DNA of 35,165 bases, taken from UBA9410 sp036123585. Lineage in GTDB: Bacteria; Actinomycetota; Acidimicrobiia; Acidimicrobiales; MedAcidi-G1. The notes below the pieces were generated by a model. It searched no databases. It saw only the letters and a list, made by a program, of their open reading frames with translations, and had not been told where the DNA came from. Below, piece by piece: positions 1 to 7,813 of this stretch (positions are counted from its first letter, which is position 1; every line of letters starts with the position of its first letter). The position numbers and the translations under genes are program-made. Location of the stretch: contig JAZADN010000097.1 of assembly GCA_036123585.1 (NCBI GenBank), forward strand, positions 1-35,165. The letters run 5' to 3'.

Positions 1-81
1 CCGCCTTCTTCGCGGGAGCCTTCGCCGCCGCCTTCTTCGCGGGAGCCTTCGCCGCCGCCTTCTTCGCGGGAGCCTTCTTCG
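1..81. repeat. Three tandem copies of a 27-base unit
   Basis: Copies lie at 1-27, 28-54 and 55-81. The first two are identical and the third differs only near its end (GCC to TTC). The unit encodes nine residues of the Lys/Ala/Pro tail on the minus strand. The array may continue to the left. Identical codons as well as identical residues suggest recent slippage or unit duplication. Confidence 0.9.
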
Positions 82-97
82 CCGACTTCTCGGCCAT
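1..97 (-). CDS. Start of a Lys/Ala/Pro-rich protein (partial, runs off left edge); possibly TraR/DksA type
   Basis: Read on the minus strand, a GAGGAG ribosome site (107-112) lies 9 bases before the ATG at 97. The first 32 codons begin MAEKSAKKAP and continue as an almost pure Lys/Ala/Pro repeat. A second ATG at 106 is in frame but touches the GAGGAG, so 97 is the better start. Such tails are disordered and highly basic, and in actinobacteria they occur on DNA- or RNA-binding proteins (HU, histone H1-like, some zinc-finger proteins). In several actinobacterial dcw clusters a TraR/DksA zinc-finger gene with this kind of N-terminus lies just after divIVA. I therefore favour that identity, but the zinc finger, if present, is outside the window. 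The gap to divIVA is about 110 bases. Confidence 0.6.
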   Translation of the reverse strand, partial: MAEKSAKKAPAKKAAAKAPAKKAAAKAPAKKA

Positions 98-179
98 GAC
101 ACTCATCTCCTCGTCGAAACGGTCGACCGACCGGTTCTGGTGAGCGTGGGAGCGTACCGGGCCCGGGCCTCTGCGCCGT

Positions 180-223
180 GGACGGTTCGGCCGGGCCGCG
201 GACCGACGGGTCAGGAACCGTCC
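180..223 (-). terminator. Inverted repeat at the end of divIVA, weak terminator candidate
   Basis: GGACGGTTC (180-188) and GAACCGTCC (215-223) form a perfect 9-bp stem around a 26-base loop. The divIVA stop codon lies inside the loop. There is no T-run after the stem on the minus strand, so it is not a classic intrinsic terminator. It could slow transcription or protect the 3' end between divIVA and the next gene. Confidence 0.3.
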
Positions 224-993
224 TCAGCGAAGAAGGCGTCCAGGTCCGGTTCGTTGCCGACCACCTCGACACCCGGAGGCTGCTGGTCGACGGGCCGTAT
301 CGGTGTGACTACGTCCGAGATCAGGCGGTCCTGCCCGGACCACCGAGGCACGGGCCAGTCCGCCTCGGCAGACGTCTGTGAGGTGCTGGGCGGCAGCGGA
401 GGCAACGGACCATCTTCGGCCGCCGTCGACGCAACCGGGGCCGACACCACCGGGCCGGTCGGGGCGGGCGCCACTCCACTGGGTCGCTCATCGATGCCTT
501 CTACCAGGTCCTGAAGGTCAGCGACCGCCCGCAACAGGCGATCTCGGTGCGCTGCGACGTGGTCGGCAGTCACGTCGATCTCCTCCAGCACGCGGTTTCG
601 ACGACCTTCCGCTTCGGCCACCTCCGCCTGCATCCGGGCCCTACCTGTCTCGATGGCGGCACGCACCTCAGCCTCCGCTGCAGACGTCAGTTCAGAGGCC
701 TCGAGACGGGCGTCGGCCACGATCCGGGCCGCCTCGGCCTCCGCTGTGGCGATCCCTGCCTCGGCGGTGGCACGGGCAGCACGGGCTGCCTCAAGCTCCT
801 CCTCCAACTGACGTTCAGCAAGCGTGGCGCGCTCGCCGGCCCGTTGGGCCGACTTCCGCAGGTCAGCTAGCGCCCGGGCCGCACGGTCCAGAACCGCATC
901 AACCTCGGACGGGTCATAACCCCGCATCTTTGTCCCAAACTGGCCGTCCTCCAGTTCGTGGAGGAGGTCGTCTAGCGCTTGACGGCCGTCCAT
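211..993 (-). CDS. DivIVA/Wag31-like polar coiled-coil protein
   Basis: 260 residues. The N-terminal stretch (about residues 18-35) matches the DivIVA entry motif, with FGTKMRGYD followed by EVDAVLD. An Ala/Glu/Arg-rich coiled coil follows to about residue 170, and then a Pro-rich, acidic tail. DivIVA proteins sit at curved membrane at poles and septa and recruit wall-growth and segregation partners. The position after yggT and sepF downstream of ftsZ is the usual actinobacterial place. The N-terminus differs from the textbook form: the usual short segment with the membrane-inserting residues before the GYD motif is replaced by MDGRQALDDLLHELEDG. No clear ribosome site is visible before the ATG. 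Function inferred from domain and synteny. Confidence 0.8.
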   Translation of the reverse strand: MDGRQALDDLLHELEDGQFGTKMRGYDPSEVDAVLDRAARALADLRKSAQRAGERATLAERQLEEELEAARAARATAEAGIATAEAEAARIVADARLEASELTSAAEAEVRAAIETGRARMQAEVAEAEGRRNRVLEEIDVTADHVAAHRDRLLRAVADLQDLVEGIDERPSGVAPAPTGPVVSAPVASTAAEDGPLPPLPPSTSQTSAEADWPVPRWSGQDRLISDVVTPIRPVDQQPPGVEVVGNEPDLDAFFAEDGS

Positions 994-1100
994 TCTGTCA
1001 GGCTACCGCCCTTCCACCGCCTGATCGGGGCACCCCAGAGGCGTCGACGCGGGCCCTTCCATGCAGGTCCCACAGGGTTTTTTGGGGCGGGAAGACCGGT

Positions 1101-1355
1101 TCAGCAGCCCAAGATCCCCATGAGGATCGACAGGCCGAAGAAGGCCACGATGGGCGACAGGTCGAGAGCCATGCCGCCCATGCGGATGGGTGGCAGGAGA
1201 CGACGCAGCGGGAGCAGGATGGGGTCGGTGACCGTGTAGAGAAAGCCCGCCACGGGCGCCATGGGACCGTCGTGCGAGATGGGGAACCAACTGAGGAGGA
1301 CGCGAACCACCAGGACCAGCAGGTAGATCTGGAGCAGAGCGCACACCACCACCAT
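1101..1355 (-). CDS. YggT family small membrane protein
   Basis: 84 residues with two hydrophobic segments (about residues 3-24 and 64-83). Between them lies the family signature: SWFP near residue 22, then TDPILLPLRRLLPP and an IRMGGM...DLSP stretch. YggT proteins are integral membrane proteins found next to sepF and divIVA in many bacteria and implicated in cell shape or osmotic response. The biochemical role is not settled. The ATG at 1355 follows a GGGGAG ribosome site by about 9 bases. It is 27 bases downstream of sepF and likely cotranscribed. The 107 bases between it and divIVA hold no gene. Confidence 0.85.
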   Translation of the reverse strand: MVVVCALLQIYLLVLVVRVLLSWFPISHDGPMAPVAGFLYTVTDPILLPLRRLLPPIRMGGMALDLSPIVAFFGLSILMGILGC

Positions 1356-1382
1356 CGGACCGCTCCCCTCCCCCGTCTGCCC

Positions 1383-1886
1383 TCAGTCGACGAGCCGTCG
1401 GCGGTCCTCGTCCGACACCTCCACATCCGACGGTGTCAGGAGGTACACCTGGTTGGTGATCCGCTCCATCTGGCCCTCAGCGCCATAACAGACACCGCTA
1501 GCGAAGTCGATGATCCGCCGAGACAACTCGGCGTCCACGCCCTGGAGATTGACGATGACCGGCTGTCCAGCCTTAAAACGATCGGCCATCTCTTGCACAT
1601 CGTTGAACGATCCCGGTGTCACCGTTGATGGGCGAGCCGCTGTGGCCGGCTTGAGCGGGCGGACCGTGCCGGTCGGCTCGGCGGGCAGCATCCGCACCGT
1701 TCGGGACTGCTCGACAGGTGCCTGGACGGGTGTCAAGAGCGGACGAACTGTACCGTCATCCTCCGCCGCAGCCCGGGCCTCGGCAAACTCTGTGGACGAC
1801 AGCGGCCCACGGAGCAGCGGTTCATCGGCGAAGTCCTCGTAGGCATCGTCCGGGCCGAGCCCTAACCACATCATGATCTTCTTCAT
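1383..1886 (-). CDS. sepF: Cell division protein SepF
   Basis: 167 residues. The start MKKIMMWLGL gives the N-terminal amphipathic membrane anchor typical of SepF. A variable acidic linker runs to about residue 85. The conserved SepF domain then begins with FNDVQEMADRFKAGQPVIVNL and includes RRIIDFASG and TNQVYLLTPSDVEVS. SepF links FtsZ filaments to the membrane and is essential in actinobacteria, which lack FtsA. No ftsA is seen here. The start at 1886 was chosen because it yields the canonical anchor; a reading frame continues upstream but has no family-like sequence. The yggS-type gene ends 22 bases upstream. Confidence 0.92.
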   Translation of the reverse strand: MKKIMMWLGLGPDDAYEDFADEPLLRGPLSSTEFAEARAAAEDDGTVRPLLTPVQAPVEQSRTVRMLPAEPTGTVRPLKPATAARPSTVTPGSFNDVQEMADRFKAGQPVIVNLQGVDAELSRRIIDFASGVCYGAEGQMERITNQVYLLTPSDVEVSDEDRRRLVD

Positions 1887-1908
1887 GGTCGCTCGATGGT
1901 ACCCGTCG

Positions 1909-2601
1909 TCATGCGTCCGGCCGAAGCGGTCGCTCTCCGAACAGAGCCCGGCCAACCCTCACCATGGTGGAACCGTGCTCCACGGCCAACTCCAGATCGT
2001 CGGTCATGCCCATGGAGAGCTCATCGAGACCCAGTTCGTCGGCTAGGCGGGCGACAGTGGCGAAGCAGGACGCTGTGGCCGCAATGTCGTTCTGGACACC
2101 GACGGTCATAAGCCCAGCGACCACGAGACCTCCGTCTTTCGCCCGCTGCACCAAATCGGCCACGGCTCCCGGTTGGCAACCCCCTTTGCCCGGTGACCCG
2201 GATGGGTCGACCTGGACGAGGATGCGGGCGCCAGGCACCCGTTTCGCCAACTCGTCGACCAGCGGAACCCGATCGACCGTCTGCCAGAGGGAAACCAACC
2301 GGCCAAGCTGGCGGACCTTCCCACGCTGGACCCCGCCGATCATGTGCCACTCGACCTCGTCGCCGGTCCCCGCCTCCGCCATCTCCGCTGCCTTCCCCAG
2401 CAGTTCCTGGGCATAATTCTCGCCCACAGCCGGATGTCCACAAGCCACCGTGGCACGCACCGCGTCGACGCCGAAGGCCTTGGTGACCGGCAGGAGGCGC
2501 GTTCGGCCGCCACTGGCCTCCGCCAGTCGCTCCTCCACCTCGGCTATCCGCTCGCCGACCTGTGCCGGATCGACAGCCGGTAGGGAGTCGCTGATGCTCA
2601 T
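1909..2601 (-). CDS. YggS/PLPBP family pyridoxal phosphate homeostasis protein
   Basis: 230 residues, the usual length. The PLP lysine is in LLPVTKAFG (about residue 38), and HPAVGENYAQEL, WHMIGGVQRGKVRQL and the C-terminal SMGMTDDLELAVEHGSTMVRVGRALFG are all family marks. The typical phrase WHFIGxLQ appears here as WHMIGGVQ. These single-domain alanine-racemase-like barrels bind PLP without known catalysis and maintain PLP and amino acid balance. The ATG at 2601 overlaps the pgeF stop (ATGA), so translation is probably coupled. Its position between pgeF and sepF is the common Gram-positive order. Confidence 0.92.
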   Translation of the reverse strand: MSISDSLPAVDPAQVGERIAEVEERLAEASGGRTRLLPVTKAFGVDAVRATVACGHPAVGENYAQELLGKAAEMAEAGTGDEVEWHMIGGVQRGKVRQLGRLVSLWQTVDRVPLVDELAKRVPGARILVQVDPSGSPGKGGCQPGAVADLVQRAKDGGLVVAGLMTVGVQNDIAATASCFATVARLADELGLDELSMGMTDDLELAVEHGSTMVRVGRALFGERPLRPDA

Positions 2602-3368
2602 CGCGCGGATTCGGGTGCCGGTTCCATCCAAGCCAGCATCGCCTGTCGGCAAGCCGTTCCGGTGGCCCGGAACGACCAGTAGCTGTCATCGCATGACGTG
2701 CAGGCCCCATCAAATGTCGCTATCACGCCTCGACGTGCAAGGACGGCCGACACCACGGCGGCCAAGTTCAGTGCCGGGCGACCGTCCCGGGTCCGGGCTG
2801 CGACCTCGGCACCGAAGGCGTCGACCAGTCGGGATAGATCGACGACCCCGAACTCGTAGCAGCAGGGCCGGATGTGGGGGCCAACCACTGCCGAGAGCAC
2901 ACCTGGGCCCTGCGCTTCCTGACCTCCGACGAGGTTCGGCGAAACGTCCAAAGAGGACAGGGCGTCCACCGAGGCCTCAAGGACTCCTGCCATCAGGCCA
3001 CGCCAGCCCGCATGAGCAAGGGCGACCGTTGAGTGTCCGACGAACGCCACGGGAGCGCAGTCAGCCACCCGGACCGACAGCGCGGCGCCTAGACGGTCAG
3101 TTACCGCGGCATCGGCAGGCGTTCCGGAGGCCCCTCCGGGTTCGTCGACCACGGCTACGGCAGCACCGTGTACCTGGTGGAGGGTCGTCCAGGGGCGGGG
3201 CGCCTCCCCCAAGAGCCCCGAGGGCGGACAACGGCCAGCGGAGGCCAGGTGTCCCGGGCCGCTGACGGGAGCATCGCCCGAAGCGATGTCGCCGTCAGCG
3301 GCCTCGGACATGACGATCCGGGCGACCCGGCCCGACGGGAGACTCCGCCGGGCCAGTTCCCGGGCCAT
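2598..3368 (-). CDS. pgeF: Peptidoglycan editing factor PgeF (YfiH, multicopper polyphenol oxidase family)
   Basis: 256 residues, matching the family. Visible motifs include HQVHG, the metal-site ADCAPV, HAGWRG and GPHIRPCCYEF, and a C-terminal DDSYWSFRATG. PgeF members act on N-acetylmuramoyl peptides carrying a wrong first residue, keeping L-Ser out of the stem peptide, and some have purine nucleoside phosphorylase or laccase activity in vitro. The gene starts 6 bases after the ftsZ stop and overlaps the next gene, so it belongs to the ftsZ transcript. The N-terminal 70 residues are less conserved and the ATG is provisional. Confidence 0.88.
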   Translation of the reverse strand: MARELARRSLPSGRVARIVMSEAADGDIASGDAPVSGPGHLASAGRCPPSGLLGEAPRPWTTLHQVHGAAVAVVDEPGGASGTPADAAVTDRLGAALSVRVADCAPVAFVGHSTVALAHAGWRGLMAGVLEASVDALSSLDVSPNLVGGQEAQGPGVLSAVVGPHIRPCCYEFGVVDLSRLVDAFGAEVAARTRDGRPALNLAAVVSAVLARRGVIATFDGACTSCDDSYWSFRATGTACRQAMLAWMEPAPESAR

Positions 3369-3374
3369 CGGCCC

Positions 3375-4427
3375 CTACCTGAGGAAGCTCGGCACGTCGA
3401 GGCCGTCGTCGCTGGAGGCGGCTAACACGTCGACGATGGCGTCGGTGTCCGGAGACTGCTGCGCCGGACGGTCACCGTCCCAACGATCGAAGCCGGCGGC
3501 GATCACCGTGACCCGGACGTCATCGCCCATCTCGTCGTCGACGACGGTACCGAAGATGATGTTGGCGTCTGGGTGGGCTACGCCGTGGACCACCTCAGCT
3601 GCCTCATTGACCTCGAATAGGCCCAAGTCGCGCGGCCCTGAAATGTTAAGCAGAACACCCCGGGCGCCTTCGATGGAGGCCTCGAGCATCGGGCTGGAAA
3701 TGGCCTTGCGAGCCGCGTTCAGGGCACGCCCTTCGCCAGTGGCCTGGCCGACACCCATCAGCGCCGAGCCGGCACCCTTCATCACGGTACGAACGTCGGC
3801 AAAGTCGGTGTTGATGAGACCGGGGGTGGTGATCAGCGTGGTGATGCCCTGAACGCCCTGAAGGAGAACTTCGTCTGCGGTGTCGAAGGCATTGAGCAGC
3901 GGGGTCTTGTCGTCAGACACGTCGAGGAGTCGATCGTTGGGGATGACGATCTGTGTATCGACCTTCTCTTTGAGTTGGACGATGCCCTGTTCGGCCTGGA
4001 CTGACCGGCGCCGTCCCTCGAAGGCGAACGGCCGGGTGACTACGCCGATGGTCAGGGCGCCGGTGTCCCGAGCCACCTCAGCCACGATTGGGGCGCCCCC
4101 AGTCCCGGTGCCACCACCCTCACCAGCGGTGATGAAGACCATGTCAGCACCGTCTAACGCCTCCTCGATCTCGGCCCGGTGGTCCTCGGCAGCCTGGCGG
4201 CCGAGGTCCGGATCGCTGCCCGCACCGAGTCCCCGAGTGAGTTCGCGTCCGATATCGAGCTTGACGTCGGCGTCGCTCATCAGGAGCGCCTGGGCGTCCG
4301 TGTTGACGGCAATGAACTCGACACCCTTGAGGCCGGCATCGATCATCCGGTTCACCGCGTTGACGCCCGCGCCGCCGACGCCAACCACTTTGATCACGGC
4401 CAGGTAGTTCTGCGGATTCCCCACCAT
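3375..4427 (-). CDS. ftsZ: Cell division GTPase FtsZ
   Basis: 350 residues. The nucleotide motif GVGGAG is at residues 16-21, the tubulin signature GGGTGTG at 104-110 and the catalytic T7 loop NTDFAD at 206-211. The C-terminal partner-binding tail ends DVPSFLR, which is where SepF and FtsW-type partners dock. It polymerises at mid-cell into the Z ring. The ATG at 4427 follows AGGAG by 6 bases, which fixes the start. The linker before the tail is short, so the protein is shorter than many actinobacterial FtsZ. The 209-base gap upstream carries its own promoter and repeats, so ftsZ, pgeF, yggS, sepF and yggT can be expressed apart from the upstream mur genes. Confidence 0.98.
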   Translation of the reverse strand: MVGNPQNYLAVIKVVGVGGAGVNAVNRMIDAGLKGVEFIAVNTDAQALLMSDADVKLDIGRELTRGLGAGSDPDLGRQAAEDHRAEIEEALDGADMVFITAGEGGGTGTGGAPIVAEVARDTGALTIGVVTRPFAFEGRRRSVQAEQGIVQLKEKVDTQIVIPNDRLLDVSDDKTPLLNAFDTADEVLLQGVQGITTLITTPGLINTDFADVRTVMKGAGSALMGVGQATGEGRALNAARKAISSPMLEASIEGARGVLLNISGPRDLGLFEVNEAAEVVHGVAHPDANIIFGTVVDDEMGDDVRVTVIAAGFDRWDGDRPAQQSPDTDAIVDVLAASSDDGLDVPSFLR

Positions 4428-4512
4428 GCTTTTCTCCTGCTGTCCTACTCGATCCTCGTCAGCCTGCACCTAAACGACATGCTGAATAACCTTCAAGTTG
4501 AGGTTTATAGTT

Positions 4513-4567
4513 GTGATCGATCAACCCCGATCCGTGGTCGTGAGACTACGGCGAGTGGTCGATCAAC
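4513..4567 (-). repeat. Pair of 13-base repeats in the ftsZ promoter region
   Basis: GTGATCGATCAAC (4513-4525) and GTGGTCGATCAAC (4555-4567) match at 12 of 13 bases and start 42 bases apart, about four helical turns. Both contain the self-complementary core TCGA. One copy lies in the spacer of the predicted ftsZ promoter and the other just downstream of the predicted transcription start. This is the layout expected of an operator pair, but I do not recognise the regulator. Confidence 0.6.
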
Positions 4568-4572
4568 GTCAA
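4543..4572 (-). promoter_or_regulatory. Predicted ftsZ promoter
   Basis: On the minus strand TTGACG (4567-4572) and TAGTCT (4543-4548) are separated by 18 bases, close to the actinobacterial sigma-70-type pattern. Transcription would start near 4536, giving a leader of roughly 110 bases before the ftsZ ATG. The gap is visibly more AT-rich than the flanking genes (for example TATAAA on the minus strand at 4504-4509). Confidence 0.5.
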
Positions 4573-4636
4573 CCCGTCGAACCGTGTTCAATGAACAAAC
4601 TGCCTCAGCGCGTGGTTTCCTCCAATGTCGAGCGAC

Positions 4637-5449
4637 TTACTCGCAACCGACCTCGTCACGCCGCACCACCGGACTGGCATGGAGGGAGACATCAATCTCG
4701 ACAATGCACGCCAACTCGACCCGAGCTAGGACGGTGGCCAACGAGCGGAACTCATCGCGGTAATCCTCGCCTAGGCCCAGCACGGCCTCCGCCCCACCGA
4801 CCAACTCGACCACCACCCCAGAGGCCGACGGGACCAGGGCCACGATCCATGTCCCCAACCCGGGCTCTATGGCCTCCGCCGCCCGGAGCAACGGCGACAA
4901 GCCGGCCATCCGGGTGCCGATCCGACCCAACCGGTCCACCCGAACCACGGGTAGGTCCTCCAACCGTCTGGCCCGATGCTCCAGAACGGTGCCCTCGGCA
5001 TCCAAAAGGGCCACCGCCGAGGTCGGATCCACCGCGTTGGCCGTCGCGACCCGCTGGCGCACCCACACCTCCACAGTGCCCGGCCACCGGCGATCGACCT
5101 CCACGAACGCCACCCACGGTTCCGCCGCCACGCGGCGAGCCACCTCGTCGGTGTCAACACCCCACAGTGCAGCACCTAAGTCGATTCCGGTCGCCGCCAC
5201 GATGTCGACTGTCGAGAGGCCCTGGCCATCGGGCACCGGAGGTCCGAGCACACGGATCTCGTCGACATCCAACAACTCCGAGCGGGTCGCAGCGAAAGCT
5301 CCCACGACGACCAGCGCTATGGCCAGCAGCCCCCACGACCAAAGTCGGCGCCTGCGACGCCCACGAACCGGCAGGGCATCGTCCACCTGGTCCGCTGAGG
5401 GAACAGATCTCGACGAGCCATCGACGCCGTCTTCCTTCAAGTGCGTCAC
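4637..5449 (-). CDS. ftsQ: Cell division protein FtsQ
   Basis: 270 residues. A basic cytoplasmic start with a run of arginines (about 29-35) is followed by one membrane helix (about 36-55) and a POTRA domain that opens with LLDVDEIRVLG. The FtsQ domain includes RRWPGTVEVWVRQR and LLDAEGTVLE. FtsQ bridges the early Z ring to the septal FtsW/FtsI synthase through FtsL and FtsB. The GTG start at 5449 overlaps the murB stop (GTGA). The order murB-ftsQ-ftsZ is standard for actinobacteria, though ddl and ftsA are absent. Confidence 0.93.
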   Translation of the reverse strand: MTHLKEDGVDGSSRSVPSADQVDDALPVRGRRRRRLWSWGLLAIALVVVGAFAATRSELLDVDEIRVLGPPVPDGQGLSTVDIVAATGIDLGAALWGVDTDEVARRVAAEPWVAFVEVDRRWPGTVEVWVRQRVATANAVDPTSAVALLDAEGTVLEHRARRLEDLPVVRVDRLGRIGTRMAGLSPLLRAAEAIEPGLGTWIVALVPSASGVVVELVGGAEAVLGLGEDYRDEFRSLATVLARVELACIVEIDVSLHASPVVRRDEVGCE

Positions 5450-6378
5450 CCGAAGCCAATTAGAACGGTCTCAGGTACAAGGGCGATCCCGTGGACTTCG
5501 AGAACCCGGCGGGCCACCTCGTCCATCAGGGCGACCACGTCCTCAGCCGAGCCGTTCTCGTCGGCCTGGATGAAGTTGGCATGGCGGTCAGAGACCACCG
5601 CCGTTCCGCAGCGCAGGCCTCGGCAACCCGCCGTATCCACCAGACGGCCCGCCGAGTCACCTTCCGGGTTCGTAAACACCGAACCAGCGTTCTGGCCGCC
5701 CGGCTGGTTTTCGCGCCGCCACCGCACTACCTCGGCCAAACGCTCCTCCCCGACCTCCACGTCGCCCGCTGCTAGGGCTAGTCGGGCGGCTACCACTACC
5801 TCATCGTGAAGTAATGCCGATGTGCGGTAGCCGAGGCCCAGTTCGACAGCCGGGCACTCAGTGGTCGACCCGTCAGACAGGTTGACCACCGACGCCGAGA
5901 CCAGGACAGCAGCAAGGTCTGCGCCGTGACCGCCGGCGTTCATCCGAGCCGCGCCGCCCATCGAGCCCGGGACGCCAACCGCCCATTCAAAGCCGGTCAA
6001 CCCAGCAGCGACTGTCCGGCGAGCCACCACTGGAAGGCTGGCCGCCCCGCCGACCACGACATCGGTCCCGTCGATCTCGATGGTCTCGAAGCCAAACCCC
6101 AACTGGACGGCCAGACCGGCGAAACCGTCGTCGGAAACCAGGAGGTTGGAACCGCGGCCGAGGACGAGGAAGGGCAGTCCGGCCGGGCCGGCCACCGAAG
6201 CGACCGCAGCCAACTCCTCAGCGTCCCTCGGACGGACAAAAAGCGCAGCGGTCCCGCCCACCCGGTAGGTGGTCAACGGACCAACCGGGTGCTCCCGTCG
6301 CACGCCCTCCAACAGACCCAGCCCGTCGAGGTCATCGGCGAGCGCGTTCAGGGACTCCAAGGTCGGGTCAGCTTCCAT
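5446..6378 (-). CDS. murB: UDP-N-acetylenolpyruvoylglucosamine reductase MurB
   Basis: 310 residues. FAD-binding motifs are visible: LTTYRVGGTAALFVRP near residue 35, LGRGSNLLV near 77, and GVPGSMGGAARMNAGGHG near 135. The catalytic serine is in AGSVFTNP and the C-terminal glutamate in VPETVLIGFG. It reduces UDP-GlcNAc-enolpyruvate to UDP-MurNAc with NADPH in the cytoplasm. The ATG at 6378 overlaps the end of murC by 11 bases; another in-frame ATG at 6390 is possible. Neither has a strong ribosome site. Confidence 0.95.
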   Translation of the reverse strand: MEADPTLESLNALADDLDGLGLLEGVRREHPVGPLTTYRVGGTAALFVRPRDAEELAAVASVAGPAGLPFLVLGRGSNLLVSDDGFAGLAVQLGFGFETIEIDGTDVVVGGAASLPVVARRTVAAGLTGFEWAVGVPGSMGGAARMNAGGHGADLAAVLVSASVVNLSDGSTTECPAVELGLGYRTSALLHDEVVVAARLALAAGDVEVGEERLAEVVRWRRENQPGGQNAGSVFTNPEGDSAGRLVDTAGCRGLRCGTAVVSDRHANFIQADENGSAEDVVALMDEVARRVLEVHGIALVPETVLIGFG

Positions 6379-7813
6379 CGGTCGCACCATCGGACATCGT
6401 CTCGTCGGATTCCTCGACGAGATGGGCCCGCACCTCATCAGGCACGGAGGTCAGGTCGCCGGCTCCCATGGTCAGACACAGGTCCCCTGGGACCAACGTG
6501 GCCAGCAAGCCCTCGACCAAGTCGTTGCGACGGGGTGCATACCGGACATCCAACCCCGGCAGGTCCCGGGCTACGGCATCCACCACCAGTTGGCCCGACA
6601 CTCCGGGACGAGGCGCCTCACCCGAGGGGTACACGTCGGTCACGAACAAGATGTCCACCCCAGCGAAGGCGGAACCGAACGACGACCAGAGTGCTTCAGT
6701 CCGACTGAAGCGATGGGGCTGGAAGGCGGCCACCAGGCGGCCAAAACCCCCGGTGGTTGCCGCGTCGACCGTCACCACCACTTCAGTGGGTAGGTGTGCG
6801 TAGTCGTCCACAAAAGTCACCCCGGCGGCCCGCCCCCGTTGCTCGAAGCGGCGGGCCACCCCTCCGAATCGACCCAGCGCCGCCGTGGCCTGCGCCGGAT
6901 CGGCCCCGACAAGGATGGCAGCCACGGCCGCCATGGCGGCATTGCGTGCGTTATGCCGACCGGGCACGGGCAGGGTGACGGACAGTCGTCCGCCGGCCAC
7001 GAGGCCCTCGGGAGCCTCCAAGTCAAAGGCCACCCCGCTCCACGCGTTCCGGACGTCGATCAGGCGCCAGTCCGCTTCGGAAGACTCACCCACGGTGGTG
7101 ACCGCCAAGCCGGCTGCCATCGACCGCTCGGCGAGAGCTGCTCCCTCCAAATCGTCGATCCCAAGAACCGTGGTCCCGTCCACGCCGGCCACGAAGACAT
7201 CGAAGGCGTCGCGGAGGGCCCCGAACCCACCGTGGTACTCGAGGTGGTCCGGCTCCAGGTTGGTGACCACACCGACGTGGGGCACCAGGTGGAGGAAGGA
7301 TCCGTCACTCTCATCTGCCTCCACCACGAACAGGTCACCCTCGTCCCACGCCGCACCAGAACCGATCTCGTTCACGTCGCCGCCGATGACGAACGAAGGG
7401 CGCAGACCGGAGTCACGCAGAGCGAGAGCGAGCATCGACGAGGTCGTGGTCTTGCCGTGCGTCCCAGCCACAGCAATGGTGCGTCGAACCTCAGTGACCG
7501 CCCCCAGCACCTCAGCCCGGCTCAGCACAGGCAACCCCGCCTCCCGAGCCGCCCGCACCTCTGGATTGGCGTCGGACACGGCGGTGGAGCGGGTGACCAC
7601 TGAGGCGTCGGCTAGATGGTCGGCGTGATGGCCCACATGGACCTCCACGCCGAGGGCTGCAAGTCGCTCCAGGCCGGCCGACGACTTCAGGTCGGACCCC
7701 GACACCCGGTGCCCCATGGCGGCGAGGACCTCGGCGATAGCACTCATCCCGGCCCCGCCGATCCCCACCACGTGGACCCGGGCTGGGACCCGAGGATCCA
7801 ATGCTGGGGTCAC
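6368..7813 (-). CDS. murC: UDP-N-acetylmuramate--L-alanine ligase MurC
   Basis: 481 residues. The Rossmann start VHVVGIGGAGMSAIA, the ATP loop GTHGKTTTSS, EADESDGSFL, VTNLEPDHLEYHG and the C-terminal VDDYAHLPTEV and QPHRFSRTE are diagnostic of MurC. It adds the first L-Ala to UDP-MurNAc. The GTG start at 7813 overlaps the murG stop (GTGA), with GGAGA 7 bases upstream, which fixes the start. The open frame extends further upstream only as a shadow of murG. Confidence 0.97.
   Translation of the reverse strand: MTPALDPRVPARVHVVGIGGAGMSAIAEVLAAMGHRVSGSDLKSSAGLERLAALGVEVHVGHHADHLADASVVTRSTAVSDANPEVRAAREAGLPVLSRAEVLGAVTEVRRTIAVAGTHGKTTTSSMLALALRDSGLRPSFVIGGDVNEIGSGAAWDEGDLFVVEADESDGSFLHLVPHVGVVTNLEPDHLEYHGGFGALRDAFDVFVAGVDGTTVLGIDDLEGAALAERSMAAGLAVTTVGESSEADWRLIDVRNAWSGVAFDLEAPEGLVAGGRLSVTLPVPGRHNARNAAMAAVAAILVGADPAQATAALGRFGGVARRFEQRGRAAGVTFVDDYAHLPTEVVVTVDAATTGGFGRLVAAFQPHRFSRTEALWSSFGSAFAGVDILFVTDVYPSGEAPRPGVSGQLVVDAVARDLPGLDVRYAPRRNDLVEGLLATLVPGDLCLTMGAGDLTSVPDEVRAHLVEESDETMSDGATDGS

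Noticed and set aside
1071..1090. Run of T after CCCACAGGG between yggT and divIVA as a plus-strand terminator
   Set aside because: No transcript is expected on the plus strand here, and no stem of useful length precedes the T-run.
378..1628. Long open frame on the plus strand opposite divIVA, yggT and sepF
   Set aside because: It is rich in Pro, Arg and His without any family motif and lies antisense to three well-supported genes. It is a shadow of high GC third positions.
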